Assembly: GCA_013203525.1 (NCBI GenBank) | Contig: JABMQB010000650.1 | Span: forward strand, 1-6,359 | Direction of reading: 5' to 3' | DNA length: 6,359 nt | Source: Mariniphaga sp. | Lineage (GTDB): Bacteria > Bacteroidota > Bacteroidia > Bacteroidales > Prolixibacteraceae | In this document: positions 1-6,292 of the stretch, piece by piece | Numbering within the stretch: position 1 is the first letter of the stretch | Layout of the letters: each line of letters begins with the position of its first letter | Program-made: the position numbers and the translations under genes | Notes under the pieces: model-generated | Told to the model about the DNA's origin: nothing | What the model saw: only the letters and a program-made list of their open reading frames with translations | The model's database searches: none

Positions 1-640
1 ACTTTGTGTTGTAAATGCTTACAATGTCAATTATCCAATCGAGGTTTACAGCTTCTTTAAATCACTAGGGGCGGAATATATTAGTTTTTTACCCTTGGTT
101 GAAAGAGATAAATGTAGTGGGACTAGTGTCACATTTGAATCAGTGCCTTCTAAAGCATTTGGGCAATTTCTAATAACCATTTTTTGCGAATGGATAGGGA
201 AGGATATCGGAAAAGTAAAGATTGAACTTTTTGAAGAGGCATTCAGAAAAGCCTTCAATCAGGAACATACCGTATGTGTATTCAAAAAAGAGTGTGGTGG
301 TGTACCGGTATTCGAACATACAGGGGATCTCTATTCCTGCGATCATTATGTAACGCATGATAATTTATTGGGAAATATTAATGATCTACATATAACCAAA
401 ATGCTTTACAGCTTGAAACAAAAAGAATTTGGGGAGCGTAAGTTCAATACGTTGCCAAACTGCTGCTTAAACTGTGAGGTGTTGGAAATGTGTTATGGCG
501 AATGCCCAAAGAATAGATTCGTAAAATTACCTGATGAACAATATGCATTGAACTATTTATGTGCAGGATATAAAAGTTTTTTTATACATTGTACACCATT
601 TATTGAAACAATTACAGCTGTTTGGAAATCACAAATTTAA
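1..640 (+). CDS. Anaerobic sulfatase-maturating enzyme (radical SAM/SPASM), C-terminal part
   Basis: This is the last 212 residues of an anSME-family protein. The reading frame begins at base 2 and the N-terminus lies outside the window. The family uses S-adenosylmethionine and iron-sulfur clusters to oxidise a Cys or Ser of a sulfatase to formylglycine in the cytoplasm before export. The visible part carries the auxiliary-cluster domain. Numbering from the first full codon, Cys92, Cys98 and Cys113 have the family's C-x5-C-x14-C spacing. They are followed directly by Asp114 in the SCDH motif, the position of the proposed catalytic Asp. Then come Cys155, Cys158, Cys164 and Cys168 (C-x2-C-x5-C-x3-C, with CPKNR) and Cys187 in NYLC, so all eight auxiliary-cluster cysteines are present. 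The radical SAM CX3CX2C motif would lie upstream and cannot be checked. Full-length family members are roughly 370-420 residues, so about half is missing. Some relatives modify peptides other than sulfatases, so the substrate is inferred from family membership. Confidence 0.93.
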   Translation, partial: LCVVNAYNVNYPIEVYSFFKSLGAEYISFLPLVERDKCSGTSVTFESVPSKAFGQFLITIFCEWIGKDIGKVKIELFEEAFRKAFNQEHTVCVFKKECGGVPVFEHTGDLYSCDHYVTHDNLLGNINDLHITKMLYSLKQKEFGERKFNTLPNCCLNCEVLEMCYGECPKNRFVKLPDEQYALNYLCAGYKSFFIHCTPFIETITAVWKSQI

Positions 641-676
641 TACCTCCACGCCAACATCAATTTTCTATAAAAAATT

Positions 677-1540
677 TTATGAATCTAATTTCTCTTTAAA
701 AAAATCGATTGTACGTTTCCATGCTAGTTTAGCAGCTTCTTCATGGTATCGTTCAGGGTTGGAGTCGTTGTTAAATGCATGTTTGGCTCCTTCATAAATA
801 AATGTTTGGTGCTCTACTCCTGCTGCTTTTAAAGCTTCTTTAAATGCATCAATACCTTTGTTGATTCGTGCATCGTCACCAGCATAGTGAGCCAAAACAG
901 GTGCTTTAATTTTCAGGACATCTTCTTTTGCAGGCTGGCTACCATAATACGGTACTGCCGCATCCAAATTGGGAGCATTTACTGCCACTTTATTGGTCAT
1001 GGCTCCACCCCAACAAAATCCGGTACATCCAACTTTTCCTGTTGACAAAGGATGTGTTTTTAAGTATTTTACAGCCGCAGTGAAATTCTTGATGGTTTTT
1101 TCCATATCCAATTCACGCATTCTGGTTCTTGCCAGATCGACATCATTATCAGGGGTGCCACCCATTGGAGACAAAGCGTCGGGAGCAATGGCGAGAAAAC
1201 CTTCCATTGCCATTCGTTTATTTACATTCTTAATGTGTGGTTGAAGGCCTTTGTTCTCATGAATCACAATTACAGCAGGATATCTCTTTTTCTCTTTTGG
1301 ACGTGCCAAAAAAGCTTTCATTTCACCAGTTTCACCTTTGAAGGTGATCTGCTCGATGAATAACAATTCTTCTGCATTAATTTTTTCGGCGGCTTTCAAA
1401 TAATTTACCTCAAATAAGGGAAGAAATGTGGATATGGCAACTGTACCTCCAAAAACCATTGAGAGCTTTTTAACAAAACTTCTACGTTCTATCTTTCCTG
1501 TAATATAGTCTCCATAAAGTTTACTGATTTTTTTTTCCAT
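677..1540 (-). CDS. Tat-exported dienelactone hydrolase family protein (YghX-like)
   Basis: This 287-residue alpha/beta hydrolase has the dienelactone hydrolase fold. The triad is visible as Cys176 in the nucleophile elbow GFCWGG, Asp223 in GDDARI and His254 in GAKHAF. Glu95 in HENKG matches the Glu that interacts with the nucleophile in this family. The N-terminus has a twin-arginine motif, ERRSFVKK (Arg19-Arg20), followed by a hydrophobic stretch at about residues 28-42, so Tat export in folded form is likely. The arrangement (short charged leader, Tat-like segment, HEN-G motif, GFCWGG, NNDS near the C-terminus) closely resembles E. coli YghX-type proteins, whose physiological substrate is uncertain. 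The ATG at 1538-1540 fits the position of the Tat motif. There is no clear Shine-Dalgarno sequence, as is usual in this phylum. The gene converges on the sulfatase-maturase gene with 36 bp between them, and lies 222 bp downstream of the large secreted-protein gene on the same strand. An ester or lactone hydrolase role is a family inference. Confidence 0.92.
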   Translation of the reverse strand: MEKKISKLYGDYITGKIERRSFVKKLSMVFGGTVAISTFLPLFEVNYLKAAEKINAEELLFIEQITFKGETGEMKAFLARPKEKKRYPAVIVIHENKGLQPHIKNVNKRMAMEGFLAIAPDALSPMGGTPDNDVDLARTRMRELDMEKTIKNFTAAVKYLKTHPLSTGKVGCTGFCWGGAMTNKVAVNAPNLDAAVPYYGSQPAKEDVLKIKAPVLAHYAGDDARINKGIDAFKEALKAAGVEHQTFIYEGAKHAFNNDSNPERYHEEAAKLAWKRTIDFFKEKLDS

Positions 1541-1610
1541 TGTTTTTATTTAATGATTCTAAATAGCAGTTTGTAAAACCTTTAATTTACAACTTTTTAG
1601 TCAAAATAGA

Positions 1611-1642
1611 AAAAACTATTCTTATTTGATTTTTAAACACAA
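1611..1642 (-). promoter_or_regulatory. Candidate Bacteroidota-type promoter of the hydrolase gene
   Basis: On the minus strand a TTG (complement of 1640-1642) is followed after 21 bases by TAGTTTTT (complement of 1611-1618). That is one mismatch from the Bacteroidota -7 consensus TAnnTTTG, with consensus-like spacing from the -33 TTG. It would give a leader of about 60-65 nt before the ATG at 1540. The region is very AT-rich, so chance matches are easy; this is only a candidate. Confidence 0.25.
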
Positions 1643-1649
1643 TTTATTG

Positions 1650-1671
1650 TCTTGAAAATTTACTTTCAAGA
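1650..1671. promoter_or_regulatory. 8-6-8 perfect inverted repeat upstream of the hydrolase gene
   Basis: TCTTGAAA (1650-1657) and TTTCAAGA (1664-1671) are perfect reverse complements separated by 6 bases. The repeat lies 7 bp upstream of the candidate -33 element of the hydrolase gene and about 90 bp past the stop codon of the large gene. Neither strand has a T-run after the hairpin, so a classical intrinsic terminator is unlikely. It may be an operator or a weak processing or termination hairpin. No other inverted repeat of this length was seen in the 1541-1762 intergenic stretch. Confidence 0.35.
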
Positions 1672-1762
1672 GGCATTTTAAAGCTATTTTAAGGACTTTC
1701 TTACGTTTATTGAAATTGGTCATTCAAAAAGAATAATGGCTTAAATAGGCTTGTTTTAGCTC

Positions 1763-4700
1763 TTATTGCACTACAATTTTTTCACTCTTCTGAAACTGAC
1801 CAGATGAAATAACTAAATGATAAATCCCCTTGTTTAAATATGAAACATCAAATTGTTCTGTATGGTTAACTGATGATTCAACTTCCCTAACTTCCATTTC
1901 CTGACCCAATGTATTTACTAGTTTAAGAGTTAAATCCACTTCAATATTTGAATCAATCCTGAAAGTGAATTTGCCAGTATTAGGATTTGGGATAATTGAG
2001 TACTTGAAATCATTTAAAAAGGTTGAACTAGTTGATGTATATACCGCATTGAAAACAGCTGATGTATTTGTACAGCCATTTTCGTCTGTTACAACCAAAT
2101 AATATTCACCTGATTCTGTATTGATGTATGTGCTTTCAGAACTTAACAATGTTCCATCATTTTTGTACCATTGATAGGTTTGATACTGATTTGGAGTGGA
2201 TAAGTTGTTTTTATCAATATTAATTTCAGGTTGATAGGATGGATTTACTGTTAGATTTGTATTAATAATACTATCGCAACCTGAAATTGATTTAAGAACC
2301 TGTTGATAAGTTCCTGATACATCCCATCCATTATAATTTTCACCACTACAGATGGATTTGTTCACAGTAATATTATAAACAGGATTTACTATTATTGACA
2401 AAGATGAAGAAGCCCTATCACCACAATCGTTATGGCCTTTTACTTTAATGTCACCTGAATTGGCTGTATCACTATAGCTGACTAAAATACTGCTAGTTGT
2501 ACTTATGCCTGTCGCACCTAATGGCAAAGTCCAGATGTACGAGGTTGCATTTGTAATATCCGGAACAGTATAGGTTATATCAGAGTCACCTTTACATACC
2601 ATTGCTGTGCCTGAAATAGTTCCTGCTGCATCAGGTGCTGTATTTAAGGTTACACTTATTGTTTGTGCATCAGATGAATTACATGCATTATTCGCAGTTA
2701 CACTTATGTTTCCTCCAGTTGTGCCAGCTATTGCGGTAATTGAATTCGTTGTTGACGTTCCTGTCCATCCGTCAGGTAATGTCCAGGAATAAGAAACAGC
2801 ACCTGAAACTTCAGTTACGCTGTAAGTATTTGAAGTTCCTGAACAAATATTGGTGTTGCCGGATATGTTATTTGGCTGATCAGGTGCTGTACTGTTATTT
2901 ACAGCCACAATTATTGATTGCATTAAAGATGAGTCGCAAACATTTCTGGCGGTAACAGAAAAAGTTCCACCTGTAGTACCAGCAACGGTTGTAATATAAT
3001 TACTTGTAGAGGTTCCTGTCCATCCATTGGGCAATTTCCAGGTGTAATAGGTTGCACCACTAACAGGGTTTGTGCTATATGTGTTTGATGTACCTGAACA
3101 AACAGTTAAGTTTCCGATAATTGTGTCAGGCTGAACGGGCACTTTGCCGCTACATAATATGTTATCTTGTTTTTTAAAAAGGATTATAGATGTATACGGC
3201 TTAAGAGTAATATTTCCTGAAAAAGGCACTCCTCTTACATCAATATAATCCTCGGTTAAAGTAATGGTTGTATCATTTTTTGATGCATTATATTCAAATC
3301 TGATATAATCGTCCGGGTTTGTCTTTATGGCATTTACTTCGATAAGTTCAATACTGTCTAACCAAATATCACCTTGTCCTTCGTAGAAGAATAAGTTTAA
3401 TTGGGTATTGGTTTCAGTACGGTCCAAAGTGAATATATATTCAAATTGTTTATAAAGGGTAGTCAATATATATATATATTCTTCAGCAATCAGGTGATAA
3501 TCACCTCCATCATGTCGAAGCATTACTTTCAATGCAGTACCACCCGAACTACATCGGGCAGCAAATTTCATTCTGTAAATTTTATCTTTATTTAATGAAA
3601 AATTGTTTGATAGAATAGTCATGTTTCCATCTGCTTTGCCTGAAGGAGTATCAAAATAAGCCTTTAAAGCATTCCCTTCCAAACCCTCACCAACTGCAAG
3701 TGATATACGACCATTTTCATAAGGTGACCAATGATACCAATTGTTGATATCGCTATCAAATGTTCCGTTTGTTATCAGATTTGGAGGAATCGGATTGACA
3801 TCAGTATATTCTATTAGAGAAATTGGTGATTTCCATGAATTTTGATCTTTATTATATTTTAAACTCCAACTGTCAAGGGAATGAAATTCTTGAATGTATA
3901 CTCCATTAACATATCCAAGTTTAATTACCAAACTATCGTCAAGAGGCCTGCAATAATAATTATGATCGAAATTACCAAAATCGGAAATTCCATTATCTAT
4001 TGTTGAAAAAGATGCAACCGGTTGACTTGATTTTTTTGATACAAAAATATTACTATCTACATTACAGTTTGTGATTGGAAATGTTGGAGCTAGATTGTCG
4101 TGGTTAAAATCCAATTGAGATCCATTATTGTATGAAGTGTTTCCTTTAACATTGATATGGTTTGCATTATGAATGACAATTCCACCAGCCGGGCAGTTAA
4201 AAATAGTATTATCTATTATATCAACATTTGCAGAATGGTCATCAATGTATATACCTGGGACTGGAAGGTATGAACTATCTGTTCCTGCTAATGCTCCGAT
4301 TCCGTTAAATATAATATTTCCAACCAGCTTCCTTGAATAATCTATTGTGGTTTCCGGACTCCATGAATATAAACCACCACAATCATCGAGGGTAATAGCA
4401 TAATTTGATATCACATTATTCCGAATCATTATTGTATCGCCAGCAAAGCCTATACCCCCAATATATCCACTGCTGTCAATGTCGTTATTTTCAATCAACA
4501 CATTATTGCCATGCTGCTGAACAGGGAAATATTGTTGATTTCCGTTTTTCCCCAGGCCTGCATGTAAGCCTGTATTTTTAATGGTATTATTACGCATAAC
4601 AAAATTATTGCAGTCCCACTGACTTATTACCTTGTTATAAGTATGGTTAATCATATTGTTTTCGAAAATTACAAAATCTGTAGCGTACATTTCCAACATG

Positions 4701-5620
4701 TTCACTCCTGAATTTGTCATTTCATTATTTCTTATATTAATATGATTGCTTTGGCCTATAATCATTGTTACTGTACAAGAACCATCAAAATGAAGGTTTT
4801 CAACAGTAATATATTCTTTATTGTACATATTAAATAAGGTATCTGGTTTTGTAGCATAGATACTCAAGTCATTTGGTTCGTTATCCAAATACAGTTGAAA
4901 TTTTTTATTGGTTGGATTATAATACCATTCACCCTGCTGATCTAAGGTTCTGGGATCATTCAGTATAAAATATCCGAAATTATCCAAAAATTCGAAAGTT
5001 GCATTTGAAGTAAATTGTAATGTATTATTTACATGTGATTTAATAGTTAAGCGATCTAATACCCAATGATTTGTTCTTACCGCAGCCTCTGCTCCTGTCC
5101 AGTCAATGGCATCAGTGAGTTCATTGTCAGTTATCTGGATTTTTCCGCCATGTGATTCATGAATAAGGTATCCCTTATTTGGATCATTAACATTGGGATA
5201 CCTGCCAATTTGTTGAGCTATACTATTGATAAAAAGATTTGTTACTTTGCTGCCACATTCTAAACAATTTGCTTCCCAAACATTCGTTGAAGTTTCAGTC
5301 CAGTTACTAACCTTAGTTGTTCCCGACAAGATTGGTTTGTTTCCTGAATCATAACTTCCATAATAAATATAATTACTTGCATTTCCAGATCTTGAAACGT
5401 TGAGCGGACCAAAGAAAGTGTCATTGCATTTAAAAAGGATCGAATCACCGGGAAGAATAGTCCATCTTTGCGAATTAAGTTTGTCGATACTTTTCCATGC
5501 CAGATTTGCAGATTTACCATTATTTTGATCGTTGCCCGAACTTGATGAAATATAATAGTTGGTAGCATTGGCTACAATAAAAGGCAATAACAGGATTAAG
5601 ATTAGCAGTGTTTTCTTCAT
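1763..5620 (-). CDS. Large modular secreted protein: parallel beta-helix, CBM-like domain, PKD-like repeats and T9SS sorting tail
   Basis: The product is 1285 residues. A Sec signal peptide (MKK, hydrophobic core, likely cleavage after ANA at about residue 19) fixes the start. Residues 20-120 are the typical opening of secreted beta-helix proteins (YYISSSSGND, LPGDSILFK, GSYDSGNKPILSG). Residues ~215-265 carry GYFILNDPRTLD and GEWYYN, seen in the same class. Residues ~268-505 are Asn-rich right-handed parallel beta-helix turns (repeated NN-x-I, for example NIRNNEM, IFENNMI, MRNNTI, IENNDI, IRNNVI). Residues ~613-762 resemble a CBM4/9-like jelly roll (NLITNGTFDSDINNW to DIWLDSIEL). Residues ~763-818 are a short beta-sandwich (NITLKPYTSIILFK). 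Residues ~828-1080 are three PKD/Ig-like repeats, ~1081-1127 a short CSGENYNGW module, ~1128-1193 an Ig-like module, and ~1206-1285 a T9SS type A sorting domain (IIPNPNTGKF, LVNTLGQ, YLNKGIYHLVI). The protein is therefore likely exported and attached to the cell surface or released. The beta-helix suggests a polysaccharide lyase or hydrolase, but I recognise no family-defining catalytic residues, so binding or adhesion remains possible. It is probably monocistronic. Confidence 0.93.
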   Translation of the reverse strand: MKKTLLILILLLPFIVANATNYYISSSSGNDQNNGKSANLAWKSIDKLNSQRWTILPGDSILFKCNDTFFGPLNVSRSGNASNYIYYGSYDSGNKPILSGTTKVSNWTETSTNVWEANCLECGSKVTNLFINSIAQQIGRYPNVNDPNKGYLIHESHGGKIQITDNELTDAIDWTGAEAAVRTNHWVLDRLTIKSHVNNTLQFTSNATFEFLDNFGYFILNDPRTLDQQGEWYYNPTNKKFQLYLDNEPNDLSIYATKPDTLFNMYNKEYITVENLHFDGSCTVTMIIGQSNHINIRNNEMTNSGVNMLEMYATDFVIFENNMINHTYNKVISQWDCNNFVMRNNTIKNTGLHAGLGKNGNQQYFPVQQHGNNVLIENNDIDSSGYIGGIGFAGDTIMIRNNVISNYAITLDDCGGLYSWSPETTIDYSRKLVGNIIFNGIGALAGTDSSYLPVPGIYIDDHSANVDIIDNTIFNCPAGGIVIHNANHINVKGNTSYNNGSQLDFNHDNLAPTFPITNCNVDSNIFVSKKSSQPVASFSTIDNGISDFGNFDHNYYCRPLDDSLVIKLGYVNGVYIQEFHSLDSWSLKYNKDQNSWKSPISLIEYTDVNPIPPNLITNGTFDSDINNWYHWSPYENGRISLAVGEGLEGNALKAYFDTPSGKADGNMTILSNNFSLNKDKIYRMKFAARCSSGGTALKVMLRHDGGDYHLIAEEYIYILTTLYKQFEYIFTLDRTETNTQLNLFFYEGQGDIWLDSIELIEVNAIKTNPDDYIRFEYNASKNDTTITLTEDYIDVRGVPFSGNITLKPYTSIILFKKQDNILCSGKVPVQPDTIIGNLTVCSGTSNTYSTNPVSGATYYTWKLPNGWTGTSTSNYITTVAGTTGGTFSVTARNVCDSSLMQSIIVAVNNSTAPDQPNNISGNTNICSGTSNTYSVTEVSGAVSYSWTLPDGWTGTSTTNSITAIAGTTGGNISVTANNACNSSDAQTISVTLNTAPDAAGTISGTAMVCKGDSDITYTVPDITNATSYIWTLPLGATGISTTSSILVSYSDTANSGDIKVKGHNDCGDRASSSLSIIVNPVYNITVNKSICSGENYNGWDVSGTYQQVLKSISGCDSIINTNLTVNPSYQPEINIDKNNLSTPNQYQTYQWYKNDGTLLSSESTYINTESGEYYLVVTDENGCTNTSAVFNAVYTSTSSTFLNDFKYSIIPNPNTGKFTFRIDSNIEVDLTLKLVNTLGQEMEVREVESSVNHTEQFDVSYLNKGIYHLVISSGQFQKSEKIVVQ
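2381..3139 (-). repeat. Three tandem PKD/Ig-like modules encoded in the large gene
   Basis: Residues ~828-908, ~912-994 and ~996-1080 are successive modules of about 80-85 residues. The first two are clearly alike: each has CSGTSNTYS, then a VSGA segment, LPxGWTGTST, AGTTGG and a xSVTAxNxC motif. The third is more diverged (TLPLGATGIST, VKGHNDCGD). At DNA level only short runs such as GTTCCTGTCCATCC are shared between units one and two, so the duplication is not recent. Such modules usually act as spacers or adhesive segments between a catalytic or binding head and the T9SS tail. Confidence 0.8.
3466..3479. repeat. (AT)7 dinucleotide tract inside the coding region
   Basis: Seven uninterrupted AT units lie in the CBM-like part of the large gene, encoding the YIYI segment near residue 716. 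Loss or gain of one unit would shift the frame and remove the PKD repeats and the T9SS tail. The frame is intact in this copy. Confidence 0.85.
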
Positions 5621-5654
5621 AGTTGTAAAATATTTTGCAAGTATTTATAATAAT

Positions 5655-5682
5655 TAAAGATAGGAAAAAGACAGGAATTCAA
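5655..5682 (-). promoter_or_regulatory. Candidate promoter of the large secreted-protein gene
   Basis: On the minus strand TATCTTTA (complement of 5655-5662) differs by one base from the Bacteroidota -7 consensus TAnnTTTG. It is preceded by TTG (complement of 5680-5682) with a 17-base spacer, slightly short for the usual Bacteroidota spacing. The leader to the ATG at 5620 would be about 28 nt. The match is weak and the DNA is AT-rich. Confidence 0.27.
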
Positions 5683-5689
5683 GAAGTTA

Positions 5690-5703
5690 TTGTTCCAGAA
5701 CAA
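5690..5703. promoter_or_regulatory. Perfect 6-2-6 palindrome TTGTTCCAGAACAA
   Basis: TTGTTC and GAACAA are perfect reverse complements around a 2-base centre. The site is 70-83 bp upstream of the large gene's start codon and 7 bp upstream of its candidate -33 element, a position that suits an operator or activator site. No regulator gene is visible in the window, so the binding protein is unknown and function is inferred from symmetry and position only. Confidence 0.35.
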
Positions 5704-5908
5704 AAAAATAAGTATTTTGAAGTTTAGTCAAATTGAAGTAAACATTCCGCAAAACTGCTGCAGTTACAAAAAAGTTATATCTGGCAACGAAGCTTGAAGG
5801 TACGGGCTACCATACTTAGCTTTAATACGATGATATATTTATTTGTCTATCAATCAATTTAAAAGAATAAGTAGATTTAATGTTATAAATACCGATTTAT
5901 TAAAAAAA
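5704..5908. other. Non-coding stretch
   Basis: I see no protein-like frame, tRNA or recognisable riboswitch here. The only structure is the 13-base near-palindrome AACTGCTGCAGTT at 5753-5765 (6-base arms around one base). A more GC-rich patch runs from about 5781 to 5811, for which I find no identity. The stretch belongs to the upstream region of the large gene and of the possible micro-ORF at 5909. Confidence 0.5.
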
Positions 5909-5992
5909 ATGAATTCATCAAAACGTACTCTTGAATTAGAATATGAAGGAATGAATATTGAATTAAAATATTCACCAAAATATTTTAGTTAA
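5909..5992 (+). CDS. Possible 27-residue micro-ORF, unidentified
   Basis: An ATG opens a 27-codon frame ending in TAA. The product starts MNSSKRTLELEYEGMN and ends KYSPKYFS. It has regularly alternating polar and apolar residues around an EG turn, as in a beta-hairpin, and is more protein-like than the neighbouring frames. It could be a small gene, the N-terminal remnant of a longer one, or chance. There is no Shine-Dalgarno sequence, only an A-run directly before the ATG. I do not recognise the family. Confidence 0.2.
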   Translation: MNSSKRTLELEYEGMNIELKYSPKYFS

Positions 5993-6072
5993 AATAAATT
6001 CAATAATCTCCCTAAACATGTCACCATTCTACATAGCTGATAGGAAATTGAAGGGATTTTATTGAACCTTAT

Positions 6073-6104
6073 AAAAAAAGAGCCACCCTTAAAGAGCGGT
6101 TCTT
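6073..6104 (-). terminator. Intrinsic terminator, minus strand
   Basis: Read on the minus strand, a stem of about 11 paired positions with one A-C mismatch and a UUA loop (6078-6104) is followed directly by a run of seven T residues, counting the last two stem bases (6079-6073). The arms are AAGAACCGCTCT and AGGGTGGCTCTT, including two G-U pairs. The plus-strand version has two A-C mismatches and lacks a U-run, so the signal is oriented to the minus strand. It sits 24 bp beyond the stop codon of the truncated minus-strand frame at 6129-6234 and probably served that gene. Confidence 0.65.
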
Positions 6105-6128
6105 AAGGATAAGGATTAGCAATAGTAA

Positions 6129-6234
6129 CTAATTCACAAACCAATGATATTCACTCCCAGATAAAGCCTCCTGCAAACCATTAACAAATTGCTGGCATCC
6201 AACTCCACGGTCAAGAAAAGTATCAATATAATTC
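6129..6234 (-). pseudogene. 3' tail of an unidentified gene, apparently cut by the IS insertion
   Basis: On the minus strand a frame runs from the IS boundary to TAG at 6129-6131 and encodes 34 residues, including YIDTFLDRGVGCQQF and ending EYHWFVN. It contains Gly, Trp, Cys and charged residues in a soluble-protein-like mix. Many of its codons start with G and end in A or T, which suggests true coding. There is no start codon, and an in-frame TAG occurs about ten bases into the IS, so the frame is only a tail. A minus-strand terminator follows 24 bp after the stop. The alternative minus-strand frame ending at 6134 is also open, but its product is an unbroken hydrophobic string that crosses the IS end, so I prefer this one. 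I do not recognise the protein family. Confidence 0.42.
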
Positions 6235-6260
6235 TGGAAGTGCTACATTTGACTGGACGG
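6235..6260 (+). repeat. Left terminal inverted repeat of the IS3-family element
   Basis: The end starts TGGAAGTGCTAC, and CTGGAC occurs at positions 19-24 from the tip. This matches the spacing in IS911-type ends, where TG at the tip and CTGGAC at the same offset are conserved. The exact inner limit of the repeat cannot be set without the right end. Confidence 0.5.
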
Positions 6261-6288
6261 TAAGTTAAGCTATAAAGCATTAACTTAC
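6260..6288 (+). promoter_or_regulatory. Hairpin in the IS leader just before orfA
   Basis: GTAAGTTAA (6260-6268) and TTAACTTAC (6280-6288) form a perfect 9-bp stem, with an optional inner GC/GC pair and a bulged A around the loop TATAAA. It ends four bases before the orfA ATG, so in a transcript starting outside the element the hairpin would cover the ribosome-entry region. Confidence 0.55.
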
Positions 6289-6292
6289 AATT

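Noticed and set aside
667..680. AT-only inverted repeat ATAAAA-AA-TTTTAT between the two convergent genes
   Set aside because: It is a weak A/T stem with a 2-base loop that overlaps a stop codon. It has no GC core, so I do not call it a terminator.
969..1244. Plus-strand open frame of 91 codons
   Set aside because: It lies entirely antisense to the well-supported dienelactone hydrolase gene, including its Cys176 motif, and has no recognisable product.
1738..1752. Direct repeat GGCTT-AAATA-GGCTT just after the large gene
   Set aside because: A five-base repeat in AT-rich DNA is expected by chance, and it forms no hairpin.
2607..2955. Two overlapping plus-strand open frames
   Set aside because: They are antisense to the PKD-like repeats of the large gene, and their openness follows from the repeat composition.
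5260..5568. Minus-strand open frame of 102 codons
   Set aside because: It is a shifted frame inside the N-terminal part of the large gene, whose own frame has a signal peptide and continuous domains.
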